Part shown: in pieces, positions 41,601 through 52,858 of the stretch | How the letters are laid out: each line of letters begins with the position of its first letter | How positions within the stretch are numbered: position 1 is the stretch's first letter | Origin: Branchiostoma floridae | Taxonomy: Eukaryota > Chordata > Leptocardii > Amphioxiformes > Branchiostomatidae | Assembly: GCF_000003815.2 (NCBI RefSeq) | Contig: NC_049981.1 | Location: forward strand, 33,845,832 to 33,909,831 | Direction of reading: 5' to 3' | Length of the DNA: 64,000 nucleotides | Translations under genes and position numbers: made by a program | Notes under the pieces: model-generated | Told to the model about the DNA's origin: nothing | Seen by the model: only the letters and a program-made list of their open reading frames with translations | Databases searched by the model: none

Positions 41601-44221
41601 AGAATCTGCAGTGTCTGTGTTAAAATGTTTTCTCCGTTTACAGGAAATCACCCTGTCCCAGAAGCACGGAGGGAACCTGCTGGACATGTTCTACTCCGAC
41701 CCTCGCCGCTGGGCGTTCACTTTCCAGTCATACGTCTGCCTGAGCCGTATGAGGCACCAGCTCAAACCGGCACCGGGCCACCTCGAAACTGCCGCCGAAC
41801 CCGTCGTCTTCTATGAGCGCTCCGTCTACAGTGACAGGTGAGGACACACCTGCCAAGAAACAAATATGAAAGTATTTTCTATGGTTTAAACCTTTGTTAT
41901 ACAACACCATGTATGCACATGTGCCCAAAGTTTCACCCTATAGCACATTAACAACACACTCCTGTACCCATCAGGTACTGTTTTGCTGCCAACTGTTTTT
42001 CTCTGGGCACGTTTAACGAGACGGAGTGGAACATCTACTGTGACTGGCACTCCACCATGATGGCCGCCATGGGCGAGCTGAAACTGGACGGGATCATCTA
42101 CCTCAGGGCTGAGCCAGAGGTGAGGGGTCAGAGGTTATAGGTTATGGGTCAGGGTGGAACATCTACTGTGACTGGCACTCCACCATGATGGCCGCCATGG
42201 GCGAGCTGAAACTGGACGGGATCATCTACCTCAGGACTGAGCCAGAGGTGAAGGGTCAGGGGTTTAAGGTTATGGGTTGGGGGTTATAGGTCAGGGGTCA
42301 GAGTGAAACATCTACTGTGATTGGCACTCTATCATGACGGCTGCATCATGATAGAGTCAGCTGAAACTGGATTGGGTCATGTACCTCAGGGCTGAGCCAG
42401 AGGTTAGGGGTTATAGGTCAGGAAGGGGTGATAGGTCAGGGTTATAGTTGAGGGGTCAGGAAGGATTCTTGGCAAGTTGAGAAGAGGTGGTAGTTTCCTG
42501 TTGACTAACCTCCTTATCGTCCGTACAGGTGTGTCTGGAGAGACTTAAGCTGCGAGGTCGGCCTGAGGTGAGAATCCCTCCTGTCTGCCATTCTCTGTTC
42601 TTCTGTGTTTGTTACTGTTATTTGAGAATGTTCAGCCATTCATATTTATGTCAGCATAAAATGTCAGTAAGTTCAATCTAAATGTTCCTATTCCTGCTTC
42701 ATGTTCCTGCTACAGGAGCGTCCTGTCTCTGTACTGTTACCATACTGTTCCTGTTCTACTATTCCCTGTTATAGGAGCGTCCTGTCTCTGTACTGTTACC
42801 ATACTGTTCCTGTTCTACTATTCCCTGTTATAGGAGCGTCCTGTCTCTGTACTGTTACCATACTGTTCCTGTTCTACTATTCCCTGTTATAGGAGCGTCC
42901 TGTCTCTGTACTGTTACCATACTGTTCCTGTTCTACTATTCCCTGTTATAGGAGCGTCCTGTCTCTGTACTGTTACCATACTGTTCCTGTTCTACTATTC
43001 CCTGTTATAGGAGCGTCCTGTCTCTGTACTGTTACCATACTGTTCCTGTTCTACTATTCCCTGTTATAGGAGCGTCCTGTCTCTGTACTGTTACCATACT
43101 GTTCCTGTTCTACTATTCCCTGTTATAGGAGCGTCCTGTCTCTGTACTGTTACCATACTGTTCCTGTTCTACTATTCCCTGTTATAGGAGCGTCCTGTCT
43201 CCCTGGAGTATCTGGATCAGATCCACACCCGACACGAGTCCTGGCTGGTGCATAAGGAGATCAGGTGGGAAACCTGAACCACAGTGCTGTATGTTGTACT
43301 ACTGGTGGGGAAACCCTAATCACAATGCTGTATTTAGTCATGCTACTGCAGCAGAGTTAACCCTTTCCCGGCTGCCTTACATGGTAACAAGTACAGATGT
43401 GGTGCTAAACAGCAGCCTTAGCAGGGTAAAGACTAGGCATTTTGTACGCAATGAAGTTTCTGCAGTCATGCTGAATAGTTTTTATCTGCTGCAGTGTTTC
43501 AGACAGTCTCAAGGGGGCGCCGATCCTGACCATGGACTGTAACCTGAGTTTCCAGGAAGACACAGACAAACAGAACGACATGATGTCACAGGTGGGTCAA
43601 CAACAGGTTTACATTCTGTAGCGTTGTCTAGATCTGACTTTTACAATAAAGAATGAGAAAAACCTGAAAAACATGCCATGGACCTGAACATGATCTGCTG
43701 GACAGGTAAAATATTTGATAGAAACTAAAATGTATAAATGAAATGACAGTTCAAGAAAGAGGCTAAAGATATAAACTTGTACACATCTTTTGTTTGGGCC
43801 CTGTACAGGACATGTAAACAACACTGTGTGCCATTCCTACGTCATGTACAGGAAACATGAACAACACTGTTACCAATAGTCCGCTTACGTTTTCCTACCT
43901 GTACCATTCATATGTCCCATAGCTGACATCCACCGCTAACTGTTGGTAGGAAGGACATCAGACTTGTCTACACAACAAAGCGTTTCCTACACAACAAAGC
44001 GTTTCCTACACAACAAAGCGTTTCCTACACAACAAAGCGTTTCCTACACAGCAAAGCGTTTCCTACACAACAAAGCGTTTCCTACACAACAAAGCGTTTC
44101 CTACACAACAAAGCGTTTCCTACACAACAAAGCGTTTCATCGTCATGACTGTTTCTAACTCTGACCCGAGCCTCCATGTTTGTCCCCTCTCCAGGTGAAG
44201 GCCTTTGTTGCAGGGCTGTAG
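38687..44221 (+). CDS. DCK: Deoxynucleoside kinase (dCK/dGK family), complete
   Basis: Eight exons join in frame: 38687-38753, 39712-39827, 41644-41837, 41975-42119, 42529-42567, 43188-43264, 43495-43591, 44195-44221. They give 253 codons, compared with 260 in human dCK. The phosphate-binding loop is GNIAVGKST, split by intron 1. Other family marks are [11 protein letters not shown] (substrate glutamate), [11 protein letters not shown], the ERSVYSDRY catalytic/base-binding motif, [11 protein letters not shown], the [19 protein letters not shown] lid and a C-terminal VKAFVAGL as in dCK. It phosphorylates deoxynucleosides in the salvage pathway, making dNMPs. No mitochondrial presequence is evident ([14 protein letters not shown]), which favours a cytosolic or nuclear dCK-like enzyme, but invertebrate members are not one-to-one with human ones. 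It is transcribed head to head with DNA2. Confidence 0.92.
39422..39679 (+). mobile_element. 5S rRNA-headed SINE with 8-bp target duplication
   Basis: The head (to about 39536) aligns with 5S rRNA: 'ctacggcc', 'gatctcggaagttaagca', 'tagtgcttggatggggga' (box C) and the closing 'tgctgtagcc'. It continues into a non-5S body, 'cgggagggacgtaaaacggg' and 'cctcgaccacgttaaacagc'. TTGATGCT flanks it at 39414-39421 and 39680-39687. The duplication and the body argue for a SINE3-type element using the 5S internal promoter, not a 5S gene. It lies in intron 1 of the kinase. Confidence 0.72.
39828..41600 (+). repeat. Donor-edge array of kinase exon 2 (about 40 copies, 39-42-bp units)
   Basis: The unit is 'gggtcggggttctagtcccg' then 'ctggcagtgcagggtcagag' then gtaaa or ttaca. 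Exon 2 itself contains 'tcccgctggcag' and 'gtgcag' before its donor 'gacgag|gtgggttacagggtc'. The array is therefore seeded from this junction, and many units keep a donor-like 'agag|gtaaag'. It is the largest array in the window (1.77 kb). ORFs of up to 314 codons across it are artefacts of unit lengths divisible by three. Confidence 0.85.
42120..42415 (+). repeat. Two extra copies of the 3' part of kinase exon 4 with donor
   Basis: About 95 bp, from 'ggaacatctactgtgactgg' to 'ctgagccagag|gtgagggg', is repeated nearly perfectly at 42152-42250 and in a worn form at 42303-42405 (a single-base change gives 'tgattggcactctatcatg'). Confidence 0.85.
42695..43187 (+). repeat. 59-bp acceptor-edge array of kinase exon 6 (8 copies)
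   Basis: Each unit is 'gagcgtcctgtctctgtact', then 'gttaccatactgttcctgtt', then 'ctactattccctgttatag'. The first 14 bases are the start of exon 6 and the end is its acceptor. Copies are virtually identical, so there are eight complete acceptors in a row. The true exon starts at 43188, where the sequence turns from 'tctctg' to 'tctccc'. A 59-bp unit means use of any upstream acceptor would shift frame. Confidence 0.92.
43970..44140 (+). repeat. 19-bp minisatellite (tttcctacacaacaaagcg), 9 copies
   Basis: Near-perfect repeat in the last kinase intron, ending about 55 bp before exon 8. No exon-derived part was recognised, so it is an exception to the junction pattern. Confidence 0.9.
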
Positions 44222-45111
44222 GCAGGACTGGGCTCAGGTGTGCTCAGGTGTGCACAGGTGTGCTCAGGTGCGAACAGGTGCGCACAGGTCTGCACAAGTG
44301 CAGCATGGCTGTGAACTTGGCAGGTGCAGCATGGCTTTTAACTTGTCAGGTTTACCTGCAGATTTGCTGTATCAGGCCCATTGTACAAGACCATTTTCAT
44401 TCCATTCTATGCACCCTTAGTCTTATAGAACTGTAGCTATGTATCAGTAGATGCCATGCTTTGTACAATTGTTGTGCAGTAAAGTTACCGTATGAAATTA
44501 ATTAATAATGAGTCTTAGAAGAGGTTTTACTCACAGTTTCAGGTGGGGAGATTTAAGGTTTCCTCCCAGCTGTTTCCATCTTGACATCTTGCTTAATTTT
44601 TATTTTTAATTGTGTGAGAACCACGGAACTATATTAATGTGGCCGCCTGTCAGCTTATCATCAATACAACACTTTCCACAAATTGATATATGGACTTGTT
44701 AGTTATTTAGGACTAAATTAGTAAGTTTCTAGATACAGTGTCCCGGTTGCTTGTCTCCTGGTTTTATGATGTAATTTTTTGCACTTTTGACAAAACTGGC
44801 TCAAAATGAGTTTACCAATACCATGAATTTTAAGACTAATGTGTAGAAAATGATGTTTGTAAATAGATTTGAGTATCAAGAGGTAGTTACTCTGATGTTT
44901 ATACTAGTATTGCTCTTTTCAAATCATTCATTTTGATCAGATTATAGTCATATTTCACGTATTGAAACAAGCACTTTAACATTAATTTGTCTATTTATAA
45001 ATTCCTTTGTAAATGATCTGTATATGTTGAAATTATTGATGAAATGTTTTGTCCTAAATTATGTATAAGATTAAAGAATTAACCTCAGTATCACTCCTTT
45101 GCATGGTTTTT

Positions 45112-45117
45112 AATAAA
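45112..45117 (+). terminator. Candidate polyadenylation signal of the kinase gene
   Basis: AATAAA in 'tttttaataaagtcc', 890 nt past the stop. The sequence between is AT-rich without repeats, consistent with a 3' UTR. Weaker hexamers near 44480 could give a shorter form. Confidence 0.45.
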
Positions 45118-45407
45118 GTCCCAACTGATCTTTGTTGAAGTCTTGGCTTGAAAGATTGTTTCTTTGGATGGGTTCGGAATAAATCACGAATGCCCGGGCT
45201 TATAGTTGAAGACAGAAGAAAAATTTAGACTGTTCATGACGTTTAAAATGACAAATTAACTGGTAGATGTACCAACTTCTGAGTATCTAAAAACAGCTCA
45301 GCCAAGAACAAGATGCAGTCATGTCTTTAAGCATTAAAATTTCAAACCAGGGATTGAAAGCTCCAAATCTGACCTGCTTTAAGAGACTCTTGAAGTAATA
45401 GAAATGA

Positions 45408-46623
45408 CCGGTGTGACAGCGATCTCGCCCCCCCAGCGATTTCGCCCCCCCGGGGGGCGAGATCACTAGCGTTTTCGCCCCCCTTTAGCGTTTTCGCCCC
45501 CCCCCCCCGAACATTACTAGTATTCCTCGGAGGGGTCTTAAGAGCAGCTGGTTACTACATATTAGGTGCGCTACCTGGTACTATACTGCACCTGGGAGTA
45601 ACATAGTTGGTGTGTTACCTGGTACCTATATGGCACCTTATTACCGTAAGATGTCATACCTTGTTAATTACGTGCAAACACTACATTGAAAAGACAATGC
45701 TATTGTGAACGTATAAATCAACACCGTCTATGGTACGGAATACGTCAGCTATATGTTTTCAATTTGTCTCAGTATTTTCTTTTTTGTGCAGAAAACATTT
45801 CCAAAGCACTAAGAAAAACACAATTGAATAATAGTTTCTCATTATAAACACTATCTATGCACAAGTTCATATACCTATGAATGTTATATTGCTAAATGCT
45901 ACAAAAAACTGGTAAAGTACTAGTCTTAAGAAACACGGATAAAACACCAGTTCCTGAATACTAGAAAAACAGTCATATTGGAGGTGAAGATATCCATAGG
46001 GTAGGTGCATATAACAAAATGTACCAGTTTCTAAATACTAGAAAAACAGTCATATTGAAGGTGAAGATACCCCTTGGCCAGGTGCATACACCAAAATGTG
46101 CATTATTCTAATGAATACCTTATTTGCATAATCAATAAAGACATGACATAGTTCTTTTGTGGTCAATTCATAATAGAGACTTCATATTGGAGATATGTAG
46201 GTTGCTTGAGGACAGGTGAATACAATTAAATATATCTCATGTCAAAACTCAGGTACATGCAATAAAGGGAATACAAGGGACCCAACCCTCCTTGTCTGAA
46301 ACAAGTTCAACTACTAGTATCTTATTGCCATGTACTTACGTTAATATTGATACTATGGATGGAATTATGTATCAAACTCGTGTACTTATATCATTCTGAA
46401 ACTGCATTGTGTGATTTATACCAATCAACTTCTAAAATATCATGTAAACCCGTTTTTTTGGGGGGGGGGGCGAAATCGCTAAAGGGGGGCGAGGTAGGGG
46501 GGCGAGATCACTAGCCGGGGAGGGCGAGATCGCTAGTGATTTCGCCCCGGGGGGGCGAGATCGCTAGTGATTTCGCCCCCGGGGGGGCGAGATCACGGGG
46601 GGGCGAGAACGCTGTCACACCGG
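45408..46623. mobile_element. 1.2-kb non-autonomous element with C-tract/G-tract termini
   Basis: The inverted ends are 'ccggtgtgacagcgatctcg' and 'cgagaacgctgtcacaccgg'. Next to each end lie alternating blocks such as 'gcgatttcgcccccc', 'ggggggcgagatcactagcg' and 'ttttcgccccccc' in both orientations. The interior contains a tandem duplication of about 80 bp ('tactagaaaaacagtcatat', near 45959 and 46034). No ORF. No clear target duplication. Confidence 0.7.
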
Positions 46624-48272
46624 AACGAATGGACACGGACTATGAACCCTTACATTTCACTCTACTAATGTTTTGTACCATGAGTATGTAATGATATATG
46701 TTGATAGATTTATTAGGACTCAAGTAATCTATCCCTCTCTGTTATATTTTATCTAACCCTTTCGGCCTGCAGGCCAATTTGAGCTTCTCATTAATAAACT
46801 ACTTAAAGGTTAGTACAAACAAACAAGCGTAAGAAATGAAACTCTGACCAAACTCAGCAACATGATCACATTATTTATTCCTGAATATTTCACACACCCT
46901 TCACCATTGCACCACCACCCAGGAATTTCACAAAGCCCTTAAATACGTTTATCTGACTTACAATTGCATAGCTGGAGCTTGACCAGTAAGTATAAAATCA
47001 ACTAACACTTGCTAAGTTAAAAATCACTTAGTAAATTTTATGGATGACATCCTCTGAAGAGTGCAAAAATAGGGGGGGAAAAACAAGATGGGTGAAAAAA
47101 AACAAGATGGCTACATTTTCAAAAATAGGCACCATAAAGTTGTGATGACTTGTAAAAAGAATTAAAGGGACAAAACATGGTATCAGAGCCAACAATGCAA
47201 TCATTCCTGTATCTAAGACATGTACAGGTGTGGCAAAAGTGACACTAGTGTGGTAGACTGGCATCACCAACAAAGTTGGTAACCACACTCATAGCTTCCA
47301 TATTGGTGTCACTTTTACAACTATCCAATAAGTTTCATTTCTACAATGCACGTGCTGATGTCATCCATAAAATTTAATTGCTGTGGCCTTATTGCAGGTT
47401 AAACAACACAAACAGATGTAGATGGTGAGGATCGGTGGGCTGATAGTGACCAACATAAAGTGTGCTTGTCTTCTCTGTGTGGCTGTGATGATATTATATT
47501 CAGAATTGCAACAAGAAAAGTGAACATGACAAGGTTTACAGCAAGTGGCAAGTCTTACCTATGATGTTGATTGTATTTCACAAAAGTGGTCTTACTTTAG
47601 TTTGTATACTTCTCATGGTGACAGAGTTGATGATGTCCACAGGATACTGTAAATGCATTTAAGTTCGCAGGGATTTAATTTCGTGGTAGCGGAAAAAAGG
47701 ACTTTTCGCGGCGGTTTTAAGTTCGCGGTAACACCATAGAGTGTAGTTTAATACCATAATAGAAAAATGTTCGCGGTGGTTTTAAGATCGCGGTGAAGTG
47801 GTCACCGCGAAAACCACGAACATTAACCCACCGCGAACATTTCTGCATTTACAGTATTGTGCTCTCCAGGACAGTTAGTGTCAGACTGGGAATCCATTTT
47901 TTCTACCCTGCGTTGATATATTATGCCATTTTGCCTCATTTGTTATATTCGTAACTTAACATATATATTGTGCCTTTGTTTCCTGTGTAAATCTAACATT
48001 CGTTTAATGTATTATCTATAGATAATATCACATGCACATAACGCCCTGGCCTGGGTACATGCTAGATATTGTGCTGATCATCTTCACAACATCTTATTCA
48101 ATTAGTTATTTTCCCTGCTGCTGTCCTGTTTACATGTAAATCTGTTTTGTAAAGGAAGATTGTTTCAAAACATTACTGAGTACCACAAACCTTCTGGTAT
48201 ATCTTCACAACTAAAAACTTAAGAATCTCCCCTATAAATTATATATATATATATATAATATATATATATATC
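46624..48272. other. Intergenic, no gene seen apart from a MITE
   Basis: AT-rich unique sequence with the MITE at 47647-47854 and an (at)n run at 48240-48270. ORFs here are short and unconvincing. Confidence 0.5.
47647..47854. mobile_element. MITE, copy 2 (ends ctgtaaatgc...gcatttacag, TA flanks)
   Basis: Same family as 151-358, with the same 'ttcgcggtggttttaag' arms. TA lies immediately outside both ends (47645-47646 and 47855-47856). Two copies 47 kb apart on the same fragment show a numerous family. Confidence 0.8.
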
Positions 48273-48285
48273 AGCTGTAAGAATT

Positions 48286-49080
48286 CTTGAACTAGTTGAA
48301 CTGTAATTTCCAACACCAAAATTGGACTCACCCAAATTTTCGACTGTACAGCATCAGTCTTTGTCAAGGAATGAACAATCCACTGCTGTTGTGACGTCAC
48401 GTTATGTAGATAGAACACGTGACTCAGTAAGCAGTGGATTATAGGTTGCAGGAAGTCTATGGCGCCCACCGTCTCTGTTCAGGGATGGTTGTAGAGCCCG
48501 GATGTAGATTGCTTCTTTAATCCCTCTGGCGAAAAAGTCTGGTTCTGTGTCCAAAATTTCAACTTTGTCTAGTGACACTGAATGACCCGGTGATTCTATG
48601 TGTATATGTTGGGAAACTTCTGAGGTTTTTGAACTCGGGCGTTTGTGCTCAAGGAACCTGGTCTTAAGTGATCTCTCAGTCTCCCCAATATAGGATTCTG
48701 TACAAGGGCCCCTGATGTTCTGTCCTTGGCACTTAATATGATAGATGACACCACACTTTTGTTCTTTAGGGGTTTTGTCTTCAGGTGCTACAAGGATGTT
48801 GCGCAGGGTATTCGCCGGCCTGAAACAGGTTTTTATCCCATGTGAGGTGAAGATTCTTCTAAGTCCTTCAGATACACCTTTCACGTAAGGAAGCACTGCT
48901 TACTGAGTCACGTGTTCTATCTACATAACGTGACGTCACAACAGCAGTGGATTGTTCATTCCTTGACAAAGACTGATGCTGTACAGTCGAAAATTTGGGT
49001 GAGTCCAATTTTGGTGTTGGAAATTACAGTTCAACTAGTTCAAGAATGACTTATACCAACACAGATGAACTTTCAAGTTA
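48286..49080 (-). mobile_element. 5'-truncated Penelope-like element, GIY-YIG endonuclease part, 13-bp target duplication
   Basis: The minus-strand ORF from 48896 to about 48426 carries the end of the reverse-transcriptase region (LPYVKGVSEGLRRI, FRPANTLRNILV), a CGVIYHIKC-type start of the nuclease and YIGETERSLKTRFLEHKR, all typical of Penelope-like elements. Inverted repeats of about 155 bp (48286-48437 and 48894-49044) bracket the coding part, followed by a 36-base tail. AGCTGTAAGAATT lies at 48273-48285 and 49081-49093. The catalytic RT core is absent, so it is non-autonomous. Confidence 0.85.
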
Positions 49081-49444
49081 AGCTGTAAGAATTGTCGAGT
49101 GTCACACATGATCAGAGAAGAGACTAATGTTTATCTTATAGGAATGACAAGAAGACGGCTGCTTCACAACCCATGCTGAAGCCTTGTTATGTAATACTGA
49201 TGGGTTTTTTGTTGAAGACATTCGTTTAATGGTCACGTATGAACACAGTTAATAGAGTGTTCATCTAAGTTAGTAACAGTGACTTTTTTTTGGAGGTACA
49301 TGTTTATACCTTTAAAAAAGAAGTCACTGCTATAGATGAAAATTCTATTAACTGATTGTGTTTTGATGTTTTGGAAGACTGAAGACTGACAGATTTGTTC
49401 CAAACTCACCTGCAAAAAGCTAGAGAGGCAAGAAAGGTGGAAAG

Positions 49445-49450
49445 TTTATT
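49445..49450 (-). terminator. Candidate polyadenylation signal of the elongase gene
   Basis: AATAAA on the minus strand, about 200 nt past the elongase stop codon. It is the first hexamer downstream. Confidence 0.5.
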
Positions 49451-49648
49451 TGACCATTTTAAACAAGTTGCATACGCATGTGGAATATAAAATGTTGCTC
49501 CAACCGTTAATTTTGCAACAGACTTGGTAATGTTCCAGACTTTGATTGATACGACAGAGTTTTGCTTGCTGTAAGCTGGAGATGCATACATGTCTGCACC
49601 CCTCTGCAGGACACCAGTGGTCCGTCCCGTTACCATGGCACCGACCAA

Positions 49649-52600
49649 TCAGCTTGTCTTCTTGTCGTGATTGACAGGCCGTTTCTGCAGGTAGGCCCTG
49701 TAATAGAAGTTGCTGAAGAGAGCGACCATGCTGAGTCCGTACGCGATCCCGTAGATACAGAACCCATGGTACAGGTATCCCAGGGTGCTGTGCACCAGGC
49801 CGATAAAAAATTGCACGATCTGGAGAAAAGCGATGAAAAGGGTAAAACATGTCTCAAAGCAGTTTCTGTTCATTGAAAGGCTGCTCTTCCACTATTCCTG
49901 ACACAAAAGACAGACAATATGCAGAAGGTTTGAATCCTAGGGTATCTAATAGTCTAGCCTATTCTATGCAATAATGTACAAAGGCAGTCCGGTGTCCATC
50001 TGAAGTGGACCCGCTATAAGTGTCCACTTGTGGCTTTCCGAGAAGCGCTGGTCATTACTGAATTCAAAACTCAAATGAATAATACATACATCCGTTTACA
50101 CGTTAAACGGGAATTCCTACATCTATTTTGAATGACAAAGTACAATAATGAACAGTGCAGCCATTTTAAGGGCTGTGACCCTTTCCAGTTGCATGCTGGG
50201 TGAGAATTCAAACTCTCGCCCTTTGGGACCAAGGGCAGGGTCACCTTCCACTGGACCACAGACCCGAAATGGACACCTTGGTAACCTACCTGTAGCTCTG
50301 TGACCCTGCATTTCCATGGTAACCTACCTGTAGCTCTGTGACCCTACGTTTCCATGGTAACCTACCTGTAGCTCTGTGACCCTGCGTTTCCATGGTAACC
50401 TACCTGTAGCTCTGTGACCCTGCATTGCCATGGTAACCTACCTGTAGCTCTGTTACCCTGTGTTTCCATGGTAACCTACCTGTAGCTCTGTGACCCTGCG
50501 TTTCCACGGTAACGGCTTGTCGGGGAAGGCGGCGGACAGCCCGTAGTAGAGGTAGAGAAAGACGTGCACGAGGGAGTTGAGCCCGAGGGGGACGGCCATG
50601 GCCGCCCAGGGGTAGTGGTGGTAGCAGAAGTCCGACAGGAGGAGGATGGAGGCGTGGTGGTACACGTGGAGGAACGACATCTGTCTCCGTCTGTGCCGTA
50701 ATACCTGCGGGAAGCACAACACTGTCGGTTACTGTCAGTTACTGTCAGTGCTGTTACTACAGTAGTGTCAGTCCGACAGGAGCAGGATGGAGGCGTGGTG
50801 GTACACATGGAGGAACGACATCTGTCGCCTTCTGTGCCGTAACACCTGCAGGGAGCACAACACTGTCAGTTACTGTCAGTTACTGTTAGTACTGTTCCAT
50901 ACTGCCAGTACTGCTGTTACAGTAGGGTCAGTCTGACTGGAGCAGGATGGAGGTGTGATGGTACACATGGAGAAACGACATCTGTCTCCGTCTGTGCCGT
51001 AACACCTGCAGAGAACACATTACTACTCTCCATACCTTAAACCTTGAGCGGGGACATCTACGTGATACAGACAAAATCAAGCAATTTCTCTAACAAATCA
51101 GACATTTTAGCAGCCACCATCTTTCATCAGTTCCTGATAAAGTCAGTGGATGCTAAATGTCCTCCCTAAGCACTGAGCCAAGAACAGCGGAGTGATACCC
51201 ACCATGAAGATGGTATCCCAGAGTTCCAGGTTCTTGGTGACCCAGTAGAGCAGGAAGACGTGCTTGAGGGCGTTGACCTCGCCCTTGTGAAACCAGGACG
51301 GGCTGACGGACACGCCGTACGCAAACGCCGCGAAACTGTACAGGCTGAGGGCGCTGCACAGCAGGTTATACACCACCAGGGTCTGTAGGGATCAATAACC
51401 AATAACCAATAATCAATAACTAATCATCAATAACCAATAATCAATAACCACAAACTGTACAGGCTGAGGGCGCTGCACAGTAGGTTATACACCACCAGGG
51501 TCTGTAGGGATCAATAATTAATAACCAATAATCAATAACTAATCATCAATAACCACAAACTGTACAGGCTGAGGGCACTGCACAGCAGGTTATACACCAC
51601 CAGGGTCTGTAGGGATCAATAACCAATAACTAATAATCAATAATCAATAATCAATAACCACAAACTGTACAGGCTGAGGGTGCTGCACAGCAGGTTATAC
51701 ACCACCAGGGTCTGTAGGGATCAATAACCAATAACTAATAATCAATAACCAATAATCAATAACCACAAACTGTACAGGCTGAGGGCGCTGCACAGCAGGT
51801 TATACACCACCAGGGTCTGTAGGGATCAATAATTAATAACCAATAATCAATAACTAATCATCAATAACCAATAATCAATAACCACTAACTGTACAGGCTG
51901 AGGGCGCTGCACAGCAGGTTATACACCACCAGGGTCTGTAGGGATCAGTAATCAATAACTAATCATCAATAACCAATAATCAATAACTAATCATCAATAA
52001 CTAATAATCAATAACCACAAACTGTACAGGCTGAGGGTGCTGCACAGCAGGTTATACACCACTAGGGTCTGTAGGGATCAATAACCAATAATCAATAACT
52101 AATAATCAATAACCACAAACTGTACAGGCTGAGGGCGCTGCACAGCAGGTTATACACCACCAGGGTCTGTAGGGATCAATAATCAATGATCAATAATCAA
52201 TAACCAATAATCAATAACCAATAATCAATAACCACAAACTGTACAGGCTGAGGGCGCTGCACAGCAGGTTATACACCACCAGGGTCTGTAGGGATCAATA
52301 ATCAATAACCAATAATCAATAACTAATAATCAATAATCAGGAAACTGTCGAGAGAAAGCACAGAGAAAACACAATGTCAGCGTCGCACATTAATCAGTCT
52401 ACAGAACACAAGGTTGAAGGAAGGGCTGGTGACTGAATATCCCCAAAACTTGGAGGAAAAGGGAGAAAACAGAATTGATAATCAATAATCAAAGATATAA
52501 GAGAATTGTCCTAATGATGATTATGCAAATATCGGAGATTGGTTCCGCGTGCTGAACTGACCTTGCGGAGCGACCTTGGCTTGGTGCTTCTCTGCCAGCC

Positions 52601-52708
52601 GATGGACAGCGGCACGAGACAGAGGTACGCCACGGCAACGGGCGTGGACTTCAGGCCCCGCAGCGTCTCCGCAAACCGGACGACCCCCGGGGTCAGCGCT
52701 GACGCCAT
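49649..52708 (-). CDS. ELOVL-type very-long-chain fatty acid elongase, complete
   Basis: Four exons join in frame: 52708-52562, 51382-51203, 50704-50480, 49819-49649, giving 240 codons. The elongase signature is complete: KNLELWDTIFMVLR, the histidine box HVYHHAS, NSLVHVFLYLYYG and several hydrophobic membrane segments. The protein ends KKTS, a dilysine ER-retrieval signal. The family carries out the condensing step (malonyl-CoA plus acyl-CoA) in the ER. The loop after the histidine box (ILLLSDFCYHHYPW) differs from vertebrate ELOVL1-7, which have WW in this place, so I do not assign a subfamily. The start ATG is the first in the exon that keeps the frame. Exon 1 uses a GTCAGT donor. Exon 3 is flanked by arrays on both sides. 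Confidence 0.88.
50270..50479 (-). repeat. 38-bp donor-edge array of elongase exon 3 (about 6 copies)
   Basis: The unit (plus strand) is 'ggtaacctacctgtagctct' plus 'gtgaccctgcgtttccat'. It copies the last 28 coding bases (RRVTELQ) and the donor gtaggt. All copies keep the donor. Confidence 0.9.
50705..51015 (-). repeat. Acceptor-edge array of elongase exon 3 (2 extra copies)
   Basis: About 70-80 bp from the histidine-box half of the exon plus the acceptor (plus strand 'gtccgacaggagcaggatgg' through 'gtgccgtaacacctgcag') recur at about 50768-50850 and 50930-51010, with 'actgtcagttactgtcagt' spacers. The copies encode HVYHHAS again but stop soon after. Confidence 0.88.
51383..52340 (-). repeat. 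Acceptor-edge array of elongase exon 2 (about 9 copies)
   Basis: A unit of about 95-120 bp contains the acceptor (tccctacag on the minus strand) and the first about 50 coding bases of exon 2 (TLVVYNLLCSALSLYS), joined to 'caataaccaataatcaataa' runs. Every unit retains the acceptor. Confidence 0.92.
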
Positions 52709-52858
52709 CTTGGTCTCCAGCCAAAGGTCACGGATCTGCCGAAGGTGAGACAAAGAAAGGATAACTGGAACGGGTGCAGCAGTTGTATTTACAATTCTAC
52801 AATCATTATCATTGGTTGGCTGCAGCACAAGAAACTGTAAGCCTAAGTAAGGATACAA

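Noticed and set aside
39761-41841. Long ORFs of Gly/Ser/Ala-rich repeats (up to 314 codons) in the kinase intron
   Set aside because: They are not in the frame of exon 2 and come from a minisatellite with unit length divisible by three. Only the exon 3 part at the right end is real coding sequence.
42695-43187. CRISPR-like array
   Set aside because: The repeats are contiguous with no unique spacers, in a eukaryotic intron, and derived from an exon edge.
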